A DNA stretch of 64,000 nt from Mycolicibacter sinensis (GCF_001667375.1 NZ_LZIN01000069.1:1-64000); one strand, 5' to 3'; shown: positions 8,762-18,353, numbered from the stretch's first letter. The notes: a model not told the origin generated them from the letters alone. Program-made: numbers and translations.

Positions 8762-9574
8762 TCAGTCTTCTGCGAAGTACCGGATGGTCGTGATCGCCCG
8801 GCCACGCCGGTCCACGTCGGCGAAGAGCACCCCGCGTTGCTGCGCTGAGGTGATCGAGACGGCGACGGTGCGGCCGGCCGCCAGCAGCTTCGTCGGCTGG
8901 GCGCCATCCAGCCGGGCGGCGAGTTCGGCCAGATCCATGGCGATATCGTCGCCGAAAGTCATTGTCGCACTGGGTGGTATCGCCGCCGTGATGGTGGACA
9001 GCTCGCCGGCGGCTATCGCGGTGAGGAACGCCCGCACCGGCCTCTTGCCCCGTTCGGCCGACCGGAGAAATCCGGCGGCGAATCCGGCGGTGCCGCCGAA
9101 GCGCTGGTTGCTCAGCAGTGAGCGCGACAGCTGGGCCCCGGCGGGCAGCGCCGCCACGCCGTTGCCGAGGAACTGGCGCATCATCGCCGGCAGCTCCCAG
9201 TACGCGCGCAACCGCTGCAGCCTCCATCGGCCGTCGGCCTCGGCTAAGTCCTCGGTCAGGTCATAGCGCAGGATCGCCGGAATGTGCATGACCACCGTCG
9301 GCCCCATCGCGACCTCGAGCTGCAGGTCCCGGATGACCGTCGTGCCGTGCACGATGTCCAGGTCGCGGTGGAAGGTGATGTCACGCGGCCCGATGAAGGT
9401 GTCGTAGAACCGGCCGATCTGCTCGAAACCGACGTGCGGGCGCGAGCCGACCGGGTCCTCCACCCGACCGTCGGCGCTGAACAGGCCCACCCAGCCGGTC
9501 CGGTCATGGGCGGCCGCCGCGGCCGGTGACTGCTCGACGGTGGCCAGCAGGTCTTGGGCTGTCGAGTCCGTCAT
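8762..9574 (-). CDS. Conserved mycobacterial protein of the pncA locus (NTF2/SnoaL-like N-terminal half)
   Basis: A 270-residue soluble protein. The first half has a SnoaL/NTF2-like pattern (GWVGLFSADGRVEDPVGSRPHVG, IGRFYDTFIGPR). The second half (about 145-270) contains a second similar fold and ends in AITTIRYFAED. Its ATG overlaps the pncA stop by one base (TGATG), so it is cotranscribed with pncA. The equivalent gene (Rv2042c in recalled nomenclature) holds the same position in M. tuberculosis. No catalytic residues can be named and no function is assigned. Confidence 0.8.
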   Translation of the reverse strand: MTDSTAQDLLATVEQSPAAAAAHDRTGWVGLFSADGRVEDPVGSRPHVGFEQIGRFYDTFIGPRDITFHRDLDIVHGTTVIRDLQLEVAMGPTVVMHIPAILRYDLTEDLAEADGRWRLQRLRAYWELPAMMRQFLGNGVAALPAGAQLSRSLLSNQRFGGTAGFAAGFLRSAERGKRPVRAFLTAIAAGELSTITAAIPPSATMTFGDDIAMDLAELAARLDGAQPTKLLAAGRTVAVSITSAQQRGVLFADVDRRGRAITTIRYFAED

Positions 9575-10137
9575 CAGGCTGCCTCCACAACAGCGACACC
9601 GGCGCTGCGCATCGCCGCCACCGCGGCGGCCGTCGAATCGGCGGCCACCCCCGCGGTCAAGCGCGTCAGCACCGTGGTGGAAAACCCCGCGCGAATCGCG
9701 TCTTCGGCGGTGTGGCGCACACAGTAGTCGGTGGCAACGCCGACCACGTCGACACCGTCCACCTGGCGCCGGTGCAACCAGTCGCCCAGCGCGGTGCCGT
9801 GGTCGTCGACGCCGTCGAAACCGCTGTAGCCGGCGTCGAATTCGCCCTTCCGGAAGACCGCGTCGATCCGATCGGTGCACAGTGCGGGATGGAAATCTGC
9901 GCCGGCGGTACCGGCGCGGCAGTGCGGCGGCCAGGACGTCACGTAGTCCGGGTGCGGGGAGAAGTGGTCGCCGGGGTCGATGTGCCAATCCTGGGCGGCC
10001 ACCACGTGGTCGTAGCGGTCCCCGGCGGCCCTCAGATAGCGGGTGATGTCGTGGGCGACCGCGACGGCGCCGGTCACCGGCAGTGCGCCACCGTCACAGA
10101 AGTCGTTCTGCACGTCGACGATGATCAGCGCCCGCAT
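9574..10137 (-). CDS. pncA: Nicotinamidase/pyrazinamidase
   Basis: A 187-residue amidase converting nicotinamide to nicotinate in NAD salvage. The same enzyme activates pyrazinamide. The catalytic triad is intact: Asp8 (IVDVQND), Lys97 (FRKG) and Cys139 (TDYC). The metal ligands are Asp50, His52, His58 and His72 (DWHIDPGDHF, PPHC). Numbering is one ahead of M. tuberculosis PncA from about residue 40 because of a one-residue insertion. The residue equivalent to His57, lost in M. bovis, is present. The ATG at 10137 matches the family start; a GTG nine bases upstream is less likely. The start overlaps the DUF2784 gene by 44 bases. Confidence 0.96.
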   Translation of the reverse strand: MRALIIVDVQNDFCDGGALPVTGAVAVAHDITRYLRAAGDRYDHVVAAQDWHIDPGDHFSPHPDYVTSWPPHCRAGTAGADFHPALCTDRIDAVFRKGEFDAGYSGFDGVDDHGTALGDWLHRRQVDGVDVVGVATDYCVRHTAEDAIRAGFSTTVLTRLTAGVAADSTAAAVAAMRSAGVAVVEAA

Positions 10138-10507
10138 GACCCCCACCGTATCGCCGGTGCCGCAGCGTTTCCCGGCCGCACAGCGCCCAGGTCCCGATCA
10201 CGACGGCGCCCACCACGACCTCGACGGCCGGTGTCCAGCCGGCCGGGTACAGCACGCCGGTCAGATAATGGGCGATGAAACCGTCCGGTGGCAGCGGGGC
10301 CATCCCGGCGGCCGCACGTGCGCGGCGTTCGAACCAGGTCAGCGGGCACTCCAGGTTGGCGGCGAGGAGCAGCACCGCCCACCCCACCGCCGGAACATGC
10401 AGCCACAGCGTGCGGGGCCACCGCAGCGCCAGAAAGCCGCCGGCGACGACGTAGCCGACGAACGCCAGGTGCACCGCCACGATGAGCCCCACCGCGATCG
10501 GATACAT
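10094..10507 (-). CDS. DUF2784-family small membrane protein
   Basis: A 137-residue protein with about three membrane helices. It carries the DUF2784 signature (HLAFVGYVVAGGFLALRW near residue 15; NLECPLTWFE near 60; FIAHYLTGVLYPAGWTP near 85). The start ATG at 10507 is where the family begins. Its last 44 bases overlap the pncA start in another frame, so the two are probably cotranscribed. Function is unknown across the family. Confidence 0.75.
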   Translation of the reverse strand: MYPIAVGLIVAVHLAFVGYVVAGGFLALRWPRTLWLHVPAVGWAVLLLAANLECPLTWFERRARAAAGMAPLPPDGFIAHYLTGVLYPAGWTPAVEVVVGAVVIGTWALCGRETLRHRRYGGGHAGADHRRRAERLL

Positions 10508-10606
10508 GGTCCTCCACTGGCCACCATTTCGCCGTGCGCAGAATCCGCTTCCATCCGCGACCGCCACGGTACATTGGCGAACACCCGATGATCAGGAGCG
10601 GATCTG

Positions 10607-11164
10607 ATGACAACCGGTGGTTTCGATCCGAATGTCCCCGGCTACGGCCCGGGTTACGGATCCGGTTACGGCCCGCCCGGCGGCCATCAGCCGCCACCGG
10701 GTTGGGCGCAGCAGGGTTGGGGGCAGCCGCCGGCAGCGAGCCAGAAGCCCGGCGGGCTGGGTCGGCGCTTCTGGGCCCGGTGGCTCGACGGGGTGCTGGT
10801 CAGCATCGTGGCGTTCGTCTTGGCGCTGTTCGTGTTCAGCGACGACTATCCGTTCCTGGTGACCGGCGTGTTCTCCGGGGTGCTGACCTACGGCTATTTC
10901 GTGTTGTTCGAAGTCACCCAGGGGGCCACGCCGGCCAAGCGACTGCTCGGTCTGGCGGTGCGTGGACCCGACGGGGTGTCGAAGCCGACGCCTGCGCAGT
11001 CGGCCGTCCGCAACTCGTTCACCGTGCTGGCCGTATTTCCCTACCTGGGCCCGCTGCTGGCCTTCATCGCCTACGTCGTGATCGCGCTGACGATCAGCGG
11101 CAGCCCGACCAAACAGGGCAAGCACGACGAGCTGGCCGGCGGCACCCGGGTGCTCCGCACCTGA
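10607..11164 (+). CDS. RDD-family membrane protein with Gly/Pro/Tyr-rich N-terminus
   Basis: A 185-residue protein. Residues 1-48 are a low-complexity cytoplasmic segment (GYGPGYGSGYGPP, PPGWAQQGWGQPP). An RDD domain with three to four helices follows; its arginine/aspartate motif is RRFWARWLDGVLV and its second motif is GATPAKRLLGLAVRG. AGGAG precedes the ATG by 8 bases. RDD proteins are proposed transporters or antiporters, but the substrate is unknown. It is divergent from the DUF2784/pncA operon and convergent with lipT. Confidence 0.85.
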   Translation: MTTGGFDPNVPGYGPGYGSGYGPPGGHQPPPGWAQQGWGQPPAASQKPGGLGRRFWARWLDGVLVSIVAFVLALFVFSDDYPFLVTGVFSGVLTYGYFVLFEVTQGATPAKRLLGLAVRGPDGVSKPTPAQSAVRNSFTVLAVFPYLGPLLAFIAYVVIALTISGSPTKQGKHDELAGGTRVLRT

Positions 11165-11182
11165 GCTCGCTCGCGGTAGCGG

Positions 11183-12691
11183 CTAGTGCGCCAGGGTGAA
11201 GCCTTCCCAGGCCATCCGGCGCTCGGGTGCCGGATCGTATTCCACCCGGGTCTTGCGGTCGAACACCATCACCGCGCGGTCGTCGCGGGTGTACACCGGC
11301 CAGTCGTCGCCCGGCACGCCGTCACGGCTGAAGGCCCGCCAGCGGCGCTGCACCTGATCGCTGACCCGCAGTGCCGCCCGGCGATCCGCGCCGGCGGTCA
11401 GCAGCCGGCCCAATCCGCCGCTGCGGTAAACGTCGAACACGGCGAAGAGTTCGGTGGCATGGGTGGCGCCCAACCCTGACCAGCGCAGCACGCGCGGAGC
11501 GAAGTCGTAGCGGTATACGTAGGTCGGCGCATGCGCCCCGTGGGCCTCGGCGATCTCCCAGACGGCGGCGTTGAAGGCGAAATCGCCGCCGAGCTGGATG
11601 CAGGCCGTCCGGTTCGGATACTCCGGGTAGGCGGCGATGATGCGATCACGCACCCCCGCCTCGGTGTTGGCCAGCACGGCCTCGACCATCGGCTCGGTCG
11701 TCGGCAACATCTTCAGGAAACGGGTGAACAAGCGGCCCTCCTCGGCGTTGCTGCCCACGATGAGCGGCACCCGATGGGCCGAACCGCGCCGCATCGCCTC
11801 GACCGGATCCAGCGGCAACAGGTCGTCGCCGAAAACCGGGCCGATCGGGAACGCGCCCAACATGTCGCGGGTGCCCTCGGTGAGCAATCGCTCCTGGGCC
11901 GCCAGCAATTCGGCCGGCGACACCCGCAGCAGCGTGTGCGCGGCGTCGGAGGCGCGCACCCCGAGCAGCGCGGCGAACCGGCGGGCGAACTCCGCTGCCA
12001 CCTCGGGACCGCGCACCATTCCCGCGGCGGGGCTTTCGGCGATCGCGCGGGCGAACAGACCTTCGGCTTGCGGCACCCCCAGCAACGTGGCGACGATGTG
12101 CGCGCCGGCGCTTTCCCCGAAGATCGTGACGTTGTCCGGGTCGCCGCCGAAGGCCCCGACGTTCTCGCGCACCCAGCGCAAGGCCAGCACCAGATCACGC
12201 AGGTACAGGTTGCTGTCGATGGTGATCTCGGAGGTCGACAGCGACGACAGGTCCAGGCAGCCGAGCGCGCCGAGCCGGTAGTTGACCGAGACGTACACGC
12301 AGCCGCGGCGGGCCAGCGCCGCCCCGTCGTACATCGGGGTCGCCGAACTGCCCAGGATGTAGCCGCCGCCGTGGATGAACACCATGACGGGCAGCGGTTC
12401 GGTACCTGCATCTTCCGGCGCCACCACGTTCAGGGTCAGGCAGTCCTCGCTGGTCGGCTGGAAGCGGCCCGGGCTGAGGATGGTGTACATCCGCTCCTGC
12501 GGTGCACAGTTGGTGAACCCGTGGCAGTGCCGCACCCCCGACCAGGGCTCAGGCGGCTGGGGCGCCCGGAACCGCAGCGGCCCGACCGGCGGGCGGGCAT
12601 ACGGGATCGAGCGCCATCTGCGCACCCCGTCGCGCGCGAAACCCTCCACGACGCCGCTGGCGATGCTGGCCTGCACAGGGTGGTTATGCAT
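11183..12691 (-). CDS. lipT: Type-B carboxylesterase/lipase LipT
   Basis: A 502-residue alpha/beta hydrolase of the carboxylesterase family. The oxyanion hole is FIHGGGY (about residue 110) and the nucleophile elbow is FGESAGA (about 195). The catalytic His is in the segment LGATHATELF (about 420). There is no signal peptide. The ATG at 12691 gives MHNHPVQASIASGVVEG, matching the family start; the longer open frame upstream is antisense to lppI. It is the Rv2045c orthologue by sequence and position between pncA and lppI. The natural ester substrate is unknown. Confidence 0.9.
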   Translation of the reverse strand: MHNHPVQASIASGVVEGFARDGVRRWRSIPYARPPVGPLRFRAPQPPEPWSGVRHCHGFTNCAPQERMYTILSPGRFQPTSEDCLTLNVVAPEDAGTEPLPVMVFIHGGGYILGSSATPMYDGAALARRGCVYVSVNYRLGALGCLDLSSLSTSEITIDSNLYLRDLVLALRWVRENVGAFGGDPDNVTIFGESAGAHIVATLLGVPQAEGLFARAIAESPAAGMVRGPEVAAEFARRFAALLGVRASDAAHTLLRVSPAELLAAQERLLTEGTRDMLGAFPIGPVFGDDLLPLDPVEAMRRGSAHRVPLIVGSNAEEGRLFTRFLKMLPTTEPMVEAVLANTEAGVRDRIIAAYPEYPNRTACIQLGGDFAFNAAVWEIAEAHGAHAPTYVYRYDFAPRVLRWSGLGATHATELFAVFDVYRSGGLGRLLTAGADRRAALRVSDQVQRRWRAFSRDGVPGDDWPVYTRDDRAVMVFDRKTRVEYDPAPERRMAWEGFTLAH

Positions 12692-12733
12692 GAGCCGAAC
12701 GGTAGCTTGCGCCCGGCCGGTTAGCCTAACGGC

Positions 12734-13438
12734 ATGCGTCTCACCGGGCTCATCGCTGTGCTGTTGCTGATCGCCGGGTGTGCCCGCGCGACCGTCGGCG
12801 AGCCGGAGCCCGGGCCGACCGGTAAAAGCACCGTAACGAGCGTGCCGTCGTCGTCGGCCCCCGCCGCACCGAGTTCGTCGTCGAAGCCTTCGGCGCCGCC
12901 GGCGACGGGCGCCCCGATCGCCGAGGTGATCGCCTGGATCGAGGCCGGCCGGCCCGCCGATCCCGCGGGCTATCACAGCGCGACCCGCGACGGGGTCAGC
13001 ACCGACCTCATCGAAGAGGTCGCCTTCACGGTGCCGGCCGCGTCGCACCGCGCCACCAACTGCATGACCGATTCCGGCTCCGCCGACGGCGCACTGGCCT
13101 GCGTGGTGGACCTGGTGAATCCGCCGCCGCAGCCTGAAGACGTCTACGGGCAGTGGAAGGGCGGCTGGGTCGACTACGCCGGCAACACGCTGCGGGTCGG
13201 CTCCGCACACGGTGATCCGGGCCGGTTTGTGCACGGTGAGGGCGCCGAGTTGCCCGATGGATCGACGCTGGCGTTCGGCGACTACCGCTGCCGGGCGGAT
13301 CGAGCCGGGCTGTTCTGCGTGAACTACGCCCACCGCTCGGCGGTGCGGTTCAGTCCCGAGGGCATCGGCGTCTTCGGTTGCCTGCACCCCGTGCCGCCGC
13401 CCGCCGACGCCGGCAAGCTGTTCAGCTGCGCCAGCTGA
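12734..13438 (+). CDS. lppI: Lipoprotein LppI
   Basis: A 234-residue lipoprotein. The signal peptide MRLTGLIAVLLLIAGC ends in a lipobox with Cys16. A Ser/Pro/Ala-rich linker (residues about 35-65) leads to a secreted domain of about 170 residues. That domain has six cysteines likely to form disulfides (NCMTDS, LACVVD, YRCRAD, LFCVNY, FGCLHP, FSCAS). It is divergent from lipT with 42 bases between the starts, and it matches the M. tuberculosis position of lppI. Function is unknown. Confidence 0.88.
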   Translation: MRLTGLIAVLLLIAGCARATVGEPEPGPTGKSTVTSVPSSSAPAAPSSSSKPSAPPATGAPIAEVIAWIEAGRPADPAGYHSATRDGVSTDLIEEVAFTVPAASHRATNCMTDSGSADGALACVVDLVNPPPQPEDVYGQWKGGWVDYAGNTLRVGSAHGDPGRFVHGEGAELPDGSTLAFGDYRCRADRAGLFCVNYAHRSAVRFSPEGIGVFGCLHPVPPPADAGKLFSCAS

Positions 13439-13441
13439 CCC

Positions 13442-13780
13442 TCAACGCCAACGGTCGGCGGATTCGACGGCCTGCAGCAGCGCGTCGCACAGTTGCCGCA
13501 GGTCCTCGCGCGGAGCGTCCTCGGCCAGGGCGGTCGCGATGTCCTCGGCCGCGCAGCGCACCTGATACACCCGGTCGGACAAGGCGGTGGCCTCCTCGGC
13601 GGAGAGCACCACGGCGTCGGGCGCCAGCGCGGACGTCTTACCGCTGCTGATCAGGGCACGCTGCTCGTAAGCGCGCTGCCGGCAGGATTGCCGGCAATAC
13701 TGCCGGCGCCGCCCGATACCGGCGTCACCCACGTCGCGGCCGCACCATCGGCACGGTTGCGGGCGAGGACTGCGTGGCAC
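13442..13780 (-). CDS. Small treble-clef zinc-finger protein
   Basis: A 112-residue protein. Residues 1-45 hold a zinc site (CRWCG, then QYCRQSCRQRAYEQR), two CxxC-type pairs separated by about 18 residues. The C-terminal half (EEATALSDRVYQVRCAAEDIATAL) is predicted to be helical. It resembles a widespread mycobacterial family of unknown function, possibly nucleic-acid binding. The GTG at 13780 is preferred because AAGGTGG lies six bases upstream. A TTG at 13786 would add two residues. The gene is divergent from rbpA and ends just after lppI on the opposite strand. Confidence 0.7.
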   Translation of the reverse strand: MPRSPRPQPCRWCGRDVGDAGIGRRRQYCRQSCRQRAYEQRALISSGKTSALAPDAVVLSAEEATALSDRVYQVRCAAEDIATALAEDAPREDLRQLCDALLQAVESADRWR

Positions 13781-13846
13781 GTCCAACCACCTTAGTCGGG
13801 GTCCGGCTGGGTTCCCGGTATCATTAGAGGTTGCGCCGCGTGCGTC

Positions 13847-13876
13847 GGGAACTGCACAGGGCCCGTTTGCGTTGAC
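13847..13876 (+). promoter_or_regulatory. Candidate SigE/SigH-type ECF promoter of rbpA
   Basis: A GGGAACT element (13847-13853) and a GTTGAC element (13871-13876) are separated by 17 bases. This fits the GGAAC...GTT pattern of the stress sigma factors SigE/SigH in mycobacteria. The second element lies about 50 bases before the rbpA start. An overlapping TTGACA (13872-13877) could serve a housekeeping promoter, but no good -10 hexamer follows. This is based on pattern only. Confidence 0.5.
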
Positions 13877-13922
13877 AATCGCGAGACGTATTTCTGACAA
13901 AAAGGTTAAGGAGTGTGGGTCG

Positions 13923-14258
13923 ATGGCTGACCGTGTTCTTCGAGGCAGTCGGCTGGGAGCCGTGAGCTACGAGACCGACCGCAACCACGACCTGGCGCCG
14001 CGTCGCATGGCGCGGTACCGCACCGAGAACGGCGAGGAGTTCGAGGTTCCCTTCGCCGACGACGCCGAGATTCCCGGCACCTGGATGTGCCGCAACGGCT
14101 TGGAAGGCACGCTGCTCGAAGGCGATCTGCCCGAGCCGAAGAAGGTCAAGCCGCCGCGCACCCACTGGGACATGCTGCTGGAGCGCCGTTCGATCGAAGA
14201 CCTCGAAGAGCTGCTCAAAGAGCGGCTGGACCTGATCAAGACCAAGCGCCGGGGCTGA
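13923..14258 (+). CDS. rbpA: RNA polymerase-binding protein RbpA
   Basis: A 111-residue transcription factor that binds group 1/2 sigma factors and the RNA polymerase beta' zipper. It stabilises the open complex. The N-terminal tail (MADRVLRGSRLGAVSYE) is followed by the core domain (residues about 28-70, with Cys at TWMCRNG), a basic linker (EPKKVKPPRTHWDM) that contacts DNA, and the C-terminal sigma-interaction helix (ERRSIEDLEELLKERLDLI). The length equals the M. tuberculosis protein. The ATG at 13923 is preceded by AAGGAGTG; upstream in-frame codons lie in the promoter. Confidence 0.96.
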   Translation: MADRVLRGSRLGAVSYETDRNHDLAPRRMARYRTENGEEFEVPFADDAEIPGTWMCRNGLEGTLLEGDLPEPKKVKPPRTHWDMLLERRSIEDLEELLKERLDLIKTKRRG

Positions 14259-14288
14259 CCCGACTCGCGGCGGGTGCTTGCTGCCGAC

Positions 14289-15041
14289 TCAGGCGCGCCC
14301 GCCGCGGAGCCGGTTGACCCGGCCGCCGATCCCCCAACGCGCGACTTTAACCATCGCTTCGCGGATGTTGGAGCCGCTCATCTTCGACACGCCCAGTTCG
14401 CGCTCGGTGAACGTGATCGGCACTTCGGTGACGATGAAGCCGTTGTTGACCGCGCGCCAGGTCAGGTCGACCTGGAAGCAGTACCCCTTGGAGTCCACCG
14501 CGTCCAGGCCGATCTTCTCCAGCACGCTGCGCCGGTAGGCGCGGTAGCCGGCGGTGATGTCGTGGATCCCGACCCCGAGCAGCAGCCGCGCGTAGGTGTT
14601 GGCGGTCTTGGACAGCACCAGCCGACGCACCGGCCAGTTGCGTACCGCGCCGCCGTCGACGTAGCGCGAACCAATCGCCACGTCGGCGCCCGCGTCAATG
14701 GCGTCCAGCAGCCGGTAGAGCTGTTCGGGTGCGTGGCTGCCGTCGGCGTCCATCTCGACCACCACCTCGTAATGGCGGGCCAGCCCCCAGGCGAAACCCG
14801 CCAGGTAGGCCGCACCCAGTCCGGCCTTGGCGGTCCGGTGCATCACGTGGAGGCGTTCGGGGTCGGCGGCGGCCAGCTCGTCGGCCAGCCGCCCGGTGCC
14901 GTCGGGGCTGCCGTCGTCGACGACGAGGACGTGGACGTCCGGGCGGGCCTGTTGCAGCCGGACGAGGATGAGCGGCAGGTTCTCCAGCTCGTTGTAGGTG
15001 GGTATCACCACCAGCGTATGCAGGCTGGGACGCTCACTCAT
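14289..15041 (-). CDS. ppm1: Polyprenol monophosphomannose synthase
   Basis: A 250-residue GT2 glycosyltransferase. It makes polyprenyl-phosphate-mannose from GDP-mannose for lipomannan, lipoarabinomannan and protein mannosylation. Motifs are [12 protein letters not shown] near residue 11, [10 protein letters not shown] near 41 and the metal-binding MDADGSH near 97. There is no membrane segment. In M. tuberculosis this domain is fused to the C-terminus of Lnt; here it is a separate gene whose ATG overlaps the lnt stop by 8 bases. The split resembles M. smegmatis as I recall it. Confidence 0.93.
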   Translation of the reverse strand: MSERPSLHTLVVIPTYNELENLPLILVRLQQARPDVHVLVVDDGSPDGTGRLADELAAADPERLHVMHRTAKAGLGAAYLAGFAWGLARHYEVVVEMDADGSHAPEQLYRLLDAIDAGADVAIGSRYVDGGAVRNWPVRRLVLSKTANTYARLLLGVGIHDITAGYRAYRRSVLEKIGLDAVDSKGYCFQVDLTWRAVNNGFIVTEVPITFTERELGVSKMSGSNIREAMVKVARWGIGGRVNRLRGGRA

Positions 15042-16722
15042 CGGCGCCGATCCTCCCCTTCACCTCTGCGCCGACGAAACGACGCTTGAACCGACTATTT
15101 TGCAGTATGGCCGCCAGCAGACCCGCAACGGCCGCGCCGACCAGCACCCATTGCAGGATCGGCGCCCACCGGGTGGCCGGGGTCAGCGAGGTCTTGAGCC
15201 GCAGGTGGCTGTCGAGGTAGTCGGCCTCGAAGAAGCCGGTGCGGGCCAGCTCGCGACCGTCGGGGGCGATGAGGGCACTGATGCCGGTGGTTCCGGCGAC
15301 GACGACATAACGGTCGTGTTCGACCGCGCGGACCTTGGCGAACGCCAGCTGCTGCTCGCTCATCGTCTCGTCGAAGGTGGCGTTGTTGGACGGCACCGCC
15401 AGCAGCTGGGCGCCGGCCAGCACCGACTGGCGCGGCGCGCGATCGAAGATCACCTCCCAGCAGGTGGCCACCCCGACCGGAACGCCGGCGACGTGCAGCA
15501 CTCCGTCGCCGTGCCCCGGCACGAAATATCCCGCGCGGTCGGCGTAGCCCGACAGGTGGCGGAAGAACCCGCGCCACGGCAGGTACTCGCCGAACGGCTG
15601 GACGATCCGCTTGTCGTGGCTCTCCCCCGGCCCGGTGTGCGGATCCCACACCAGCACCGAGTTCGTCGCCACCGGATTGTCCCGGGTCCAACCGGGCGCC
15701 GCCCGCACGGTGCCCACCAGGATCGGGGCGTCGATCGCCTGGGCGGCCAGGGTGATCTGTTGGGCGGCATCGGCGTTGGCCATCGGATCGATGTCGGAGG
15801 CGTTCTCCGGCCAGATCACGAACAGCGGGCGTGGGGCCCGGCCGGCCTCGACGTCGTCGGCCAGCCGCAGGGTCTCGCGGACGTGATAGTCCAGCACCTC
15901 GCGGCGCTGGGCATTGAAGTCCAGTCCCAGGCGCGGCACGTTGCCCTGCACCGCCGCCACGGTGATCGCCGGGTCGTCACCGGCTCCCACACCGGAGCGG
16001 CGCACCCCGGGCCACACCACGATCGCGGCCAGCAGCACCAGGCAGATGCACAGGCCGGGCAGCAGCACCGCCGGCGGACGGCCGGCGTCGCGGGCCGGCG
16101 GCTCCTCGCGCAGCCACCGCAGGATCTCCACGGTCAGCGCGGTGCCGGCGCAGCCGGTCAACACCACGGCCGCCGAGAGCAGCGGAACACCGCCGAGTGC
16201 TACCAGCGGTAGCAACGGACCGGATGTCTGGCCGTAACCTACAGCGCCCCATGGGAATCCGCCGAACGGGATCACCGACTTCGCCCATTCCTGCGCCGCC
16301 CATACCAGGGCGAACCAGATCGGCCAGCCCGGCAGTCGGCGCACCACGACGGCGGCCGAGCCGAACACGGCGGGAAACAGCGCGCACATCAGGGTCAACG
16401 CCAGCCAGGGCAGGGCCCCGACCAGGCCTCCGACCCAGGGCAGCAGCGGCAGATAGAAGGCCAGACCGCACAGCAGGCCGTAACCGAAACCGCCTACGAC
16501 GGTGGTCGCGCGGCGAATCAGCACCCAGCTCAGCAGCGCGAACGCCAGGATTGCGGCCCACCACCAGTTCAGCGGTGGGAAGCTGGCGCGCAGCAGCATG
16601 CCGGCCAGCACCGTCGCCGCCAGCTGGGCCCAGCGGTCGGCCGCCGCCACCCCCAGCCGCTCCAACCGGTTCGGCGCGACGGGGCCGTGGAGTGTCGCCG
16701 GATCCTCTGCGGTGTCAGCCAT
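15034..16722 (-). CDS. lnt: Apolipoprotein N-acyltransferase
   Basis: A 562-residue integral membrane enzyme that adds the third acyl chain to lipoproteins. Residues about 25-225 hold membrane helices, and residues about 250-500 form the extracytoplasmic nitrilase domain. The catalytic residues are the Glu of WPENA, the Lys of [16 protein letters not shown] and Cys421 in [10 protein letters not shown] final helix near 510-530 re-enters the membrane. The ATG at 16722 gives MADTAEDP and overlaps the amidohydrolase stop by 8 bases. The longer open frame upstream is a shadow. It probably works with Ppm1, encoded next. Confidence 0.93.
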   Translation of the reverse strand: MADTAEDPATLHGPVAPNRLERLGVAAADRWAQLAATVLAGMLLRASFPPLNWWWAAILAFALLSWVLIRRATTVVGGFGYGLLCGLAFYLPLLPWVGGLVGALPWLALTLMCALFPAVFGSAAVVVRRLPGWPIWFALVWAAQEWAKSVIPFGGFPWGAVGYGQTSGPLLPLVALGGVPLLSAAVVLTGCAGTALTVEILRWLREEPPARDAGRPPAVLLPGLCICLVLLAAIVVWPGVRRSGVGAGDDPAITVAAVQGNVPRLGLDFNAQRREVLDYHVRETLRLADDVEAGRAPRPLFVIWPENASDIDPMANADAAQQITLAAQAIDAPILVGTVRAAPGWTRDNPVATNSVLVWDPHTGPGESHDKRIVQPFGEYLPWRGFFRHLSGYADRAGYFVPGHGDGVLHVAGVPVGVATCWEVIFDRAPRQSVLAGAQLLAVPSNNATFDETMSEQQLAFAKVRAVEHDRYVVVAGTTGISALIAPDGRELARTGFFEADYLDSHLRLKTSLTPATRWAPILQWVLVGAAVAGLLAAILQNSRFKRRFVGAEVKGRIGADE

Positions 16723-18319
16723 GCAGGACCACACCACGGTGCACGGTGCGCCGGCATGTCGGCGCATCACCGGGTTCCAGCACCGGTAGCGCGGGCACCC
16801 GGGAGCGCGGATCGGTCGACCAGCGCTGAACGGAGTCGCGGGGCGCCTCCACCGCCAGCCGGGCGGCCTCCCAGACCGCGTAGGACGCGGGCGCGCCGGG
16901 CACCAAGGTTCCGCTGACGCCGTCGTTGATCCCGGCGGCCCGCCAGCCGCCGCGGGTGGCTGCGGCGAACGCCGCCCGCATCGACACCGCGCTGCCCGGT
17001 GTGCGGTGGTGTGCGGCGGCACGCACCGTGGCCCACGGATCGAGAGTGGTCACCGGGCTGTCGGAACCGAACGCGAGGGGCACGCCTTGGGATGCTAACA
17101 GCGCGAACGGGTTCAGCCCGGCGGCCCGCTGCGCACCCAACCGCTGGGCGTACATGCCGTCGACGCCGCCCCAGAGCGCGTCGAAAACCGGTTGCATGCT
17201 GGCGATCACGCCCCAGGAGCCGAGCTTGGCGGCCTGCTCGGCGCTGACCATCTCCAGGTGCTCCAGCCGGTGCCCGCAGCGGGCCACCGCGGCCACCCCG
17301 AAGTGCTCCACCACCCGTTCCAGGGCCGCGACCACCGCGGACACCGCGGCGTCGCCGATGACGTGGAAACCGGCGGTCACCCCGGCCTCGGTGCAGGCCC
17401 ACAGATGGGCCTCGACGGTGTCGGGGTCCAGGTGGCGCACACCGGTGCAGTCCGCGGCGTCGGCGTAGGGCTCGTGCAGCCAGGCCGTGTGCGAACCCAG
17501 GGCACCATCGACGAACAGATCGCCGCCGAGACCCCGGGCGCCGGTCTCGGCGAGTAGGTCGCGCGCCCGGGCGGCGCTGGTGACCGCCTCGCCCCAGTAA
17601 CCGACCACCTCGACCCCGTGGTCCAGCGCCCGCAGCTCCCGCCAGTCGTCCAGGCCGCCGATGTTCGGACCGGCGCACTCGTGGACCGCGACGATGCCGG
17701 CCGCGGCCGTGGCGTCCAGCGCGGCGGTGCGGGCGGCGGCCCGCTGGGCGGTGGTGAGCAGGTCGCGGGCCGCCGAACGAATCAGATGGTGGGCCGCCCC
17801 GGACAGCGGCGCCGCAGCGCCGGGGCGCCCCGGGAGTTCCGGCACCAGCTTGCGCAGCCCGCTCGAGGCTAGCGCCGAGTGCACGTCGACCCGGGACAGG
17901 TAGGCCGGCCGGTCCCCCACCACCGCGTCGAGTGCCGCGGTGTCCGGGGCCGCACCGTCGGGCCAGCCGGTTTCGTCCCAGCCGTGACCCCAGATCGGCT
18001 GACCGGGATGGGCGGCGGCGTAGTCGGCGACCAGCTGTAGGCAGTGTCGCCGGGATGTGGCCGGCCGCAGATCCAAACCGGTGCGGCACAGGCCCGTCTC
18101 GGTGACGTGGACGTGGCTGTCGACGAAAGCCGGTGTCACCAACGCCCCATCGAGATCGAGCACGTCGGCCGACGGGAACTGATCGCGGCCGACGGCGTCG
18201 CTGCCCAGCCAGGCGACCACCCCGTCGCGGACGGCCATCGCGGTGGCGTCGGGATGAGAAGGGCTGTGGATACGGCCGCCGAGCAGCAGCACGGTGGGGG
18301 CGCCGGGCACGACTGTCAC
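16715..18319 (-). CDS. Metal-dependent amidohydrolase family protein (YtcJ-like)
   Basis: A 534-residue amidohydrolase-3 family protein. Metal-binding HxH is in [13 protein letters not shown] near residue 66. [10 protein letters not shown] is near 110. Later conserved sites include FHVIGDAAV near 318 and FGSDSPV near 418. Such enzymes hydrolyse amide or related C-N bonds, with the substrate unassigned for this group. The start is GTG at 18319 with little ribosome-site sequence. It is followed directly by lnt with an 8-base overlap, so the two are probably cotranscribed. Confidence 0.82.
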   Translation of the reverse strand: MTVVPGAPTVLLLGGRIHSPSHPDATAMAVRDGVVAWLGSDAVGRDQFPSADVLDLDGALVTPAFVDSHVHVTETGLCRTGLDLRPATSRRHCLQLVADYAAAHPGQPIWGHGWDETGWPDGAAPDTAALDAVVGDRPAYLSRVDVHSALASSGLRKLVPELPGRPGAAAPLSGAAHHLIRSAARDLLTTAQRAAARTAALDATAAAGIVAVHECAGPNIGGLDDWRELRALDHGVEVVGYWGEAVTSAARARDLLAETGARGLGGDLFVDGALGSHTAWLHEPYADAADCTGVRHLDPDTVEAHLWACTEAGVTAGFHVIGDAAVSAVVAALERVVEHFGVAAVARCGHRLEHLEMVSAEQAAKLGSWGVIASMQPVFDALWGGVDGMYAQRLGAQRAAGLNPFALLASQGVPLAFGSDSPVTTLDPWATVRAAAHHRTPGSAVSMRAAFAAATRGGWRAAGINDGVSGTLVPGAPASYAVWEAARLAVEAPRDSVQRWSTDPRSRVPALPVLEPGDAPTCRRTVHRGVVLHG

Positions 18320-18353
18320 GGCCTAAAAAGTACGGGGTGGCGGTGACGCCGGT

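Noticed and set aside
9574..10137. Possible pyrazinamide-resistance change in PncA (Tyr138 in place of His before the catalytic Cys).
   Set aside because: This position varies between species, and all catalytic and metal-binding residues are intact; resistance cannot be inferred.
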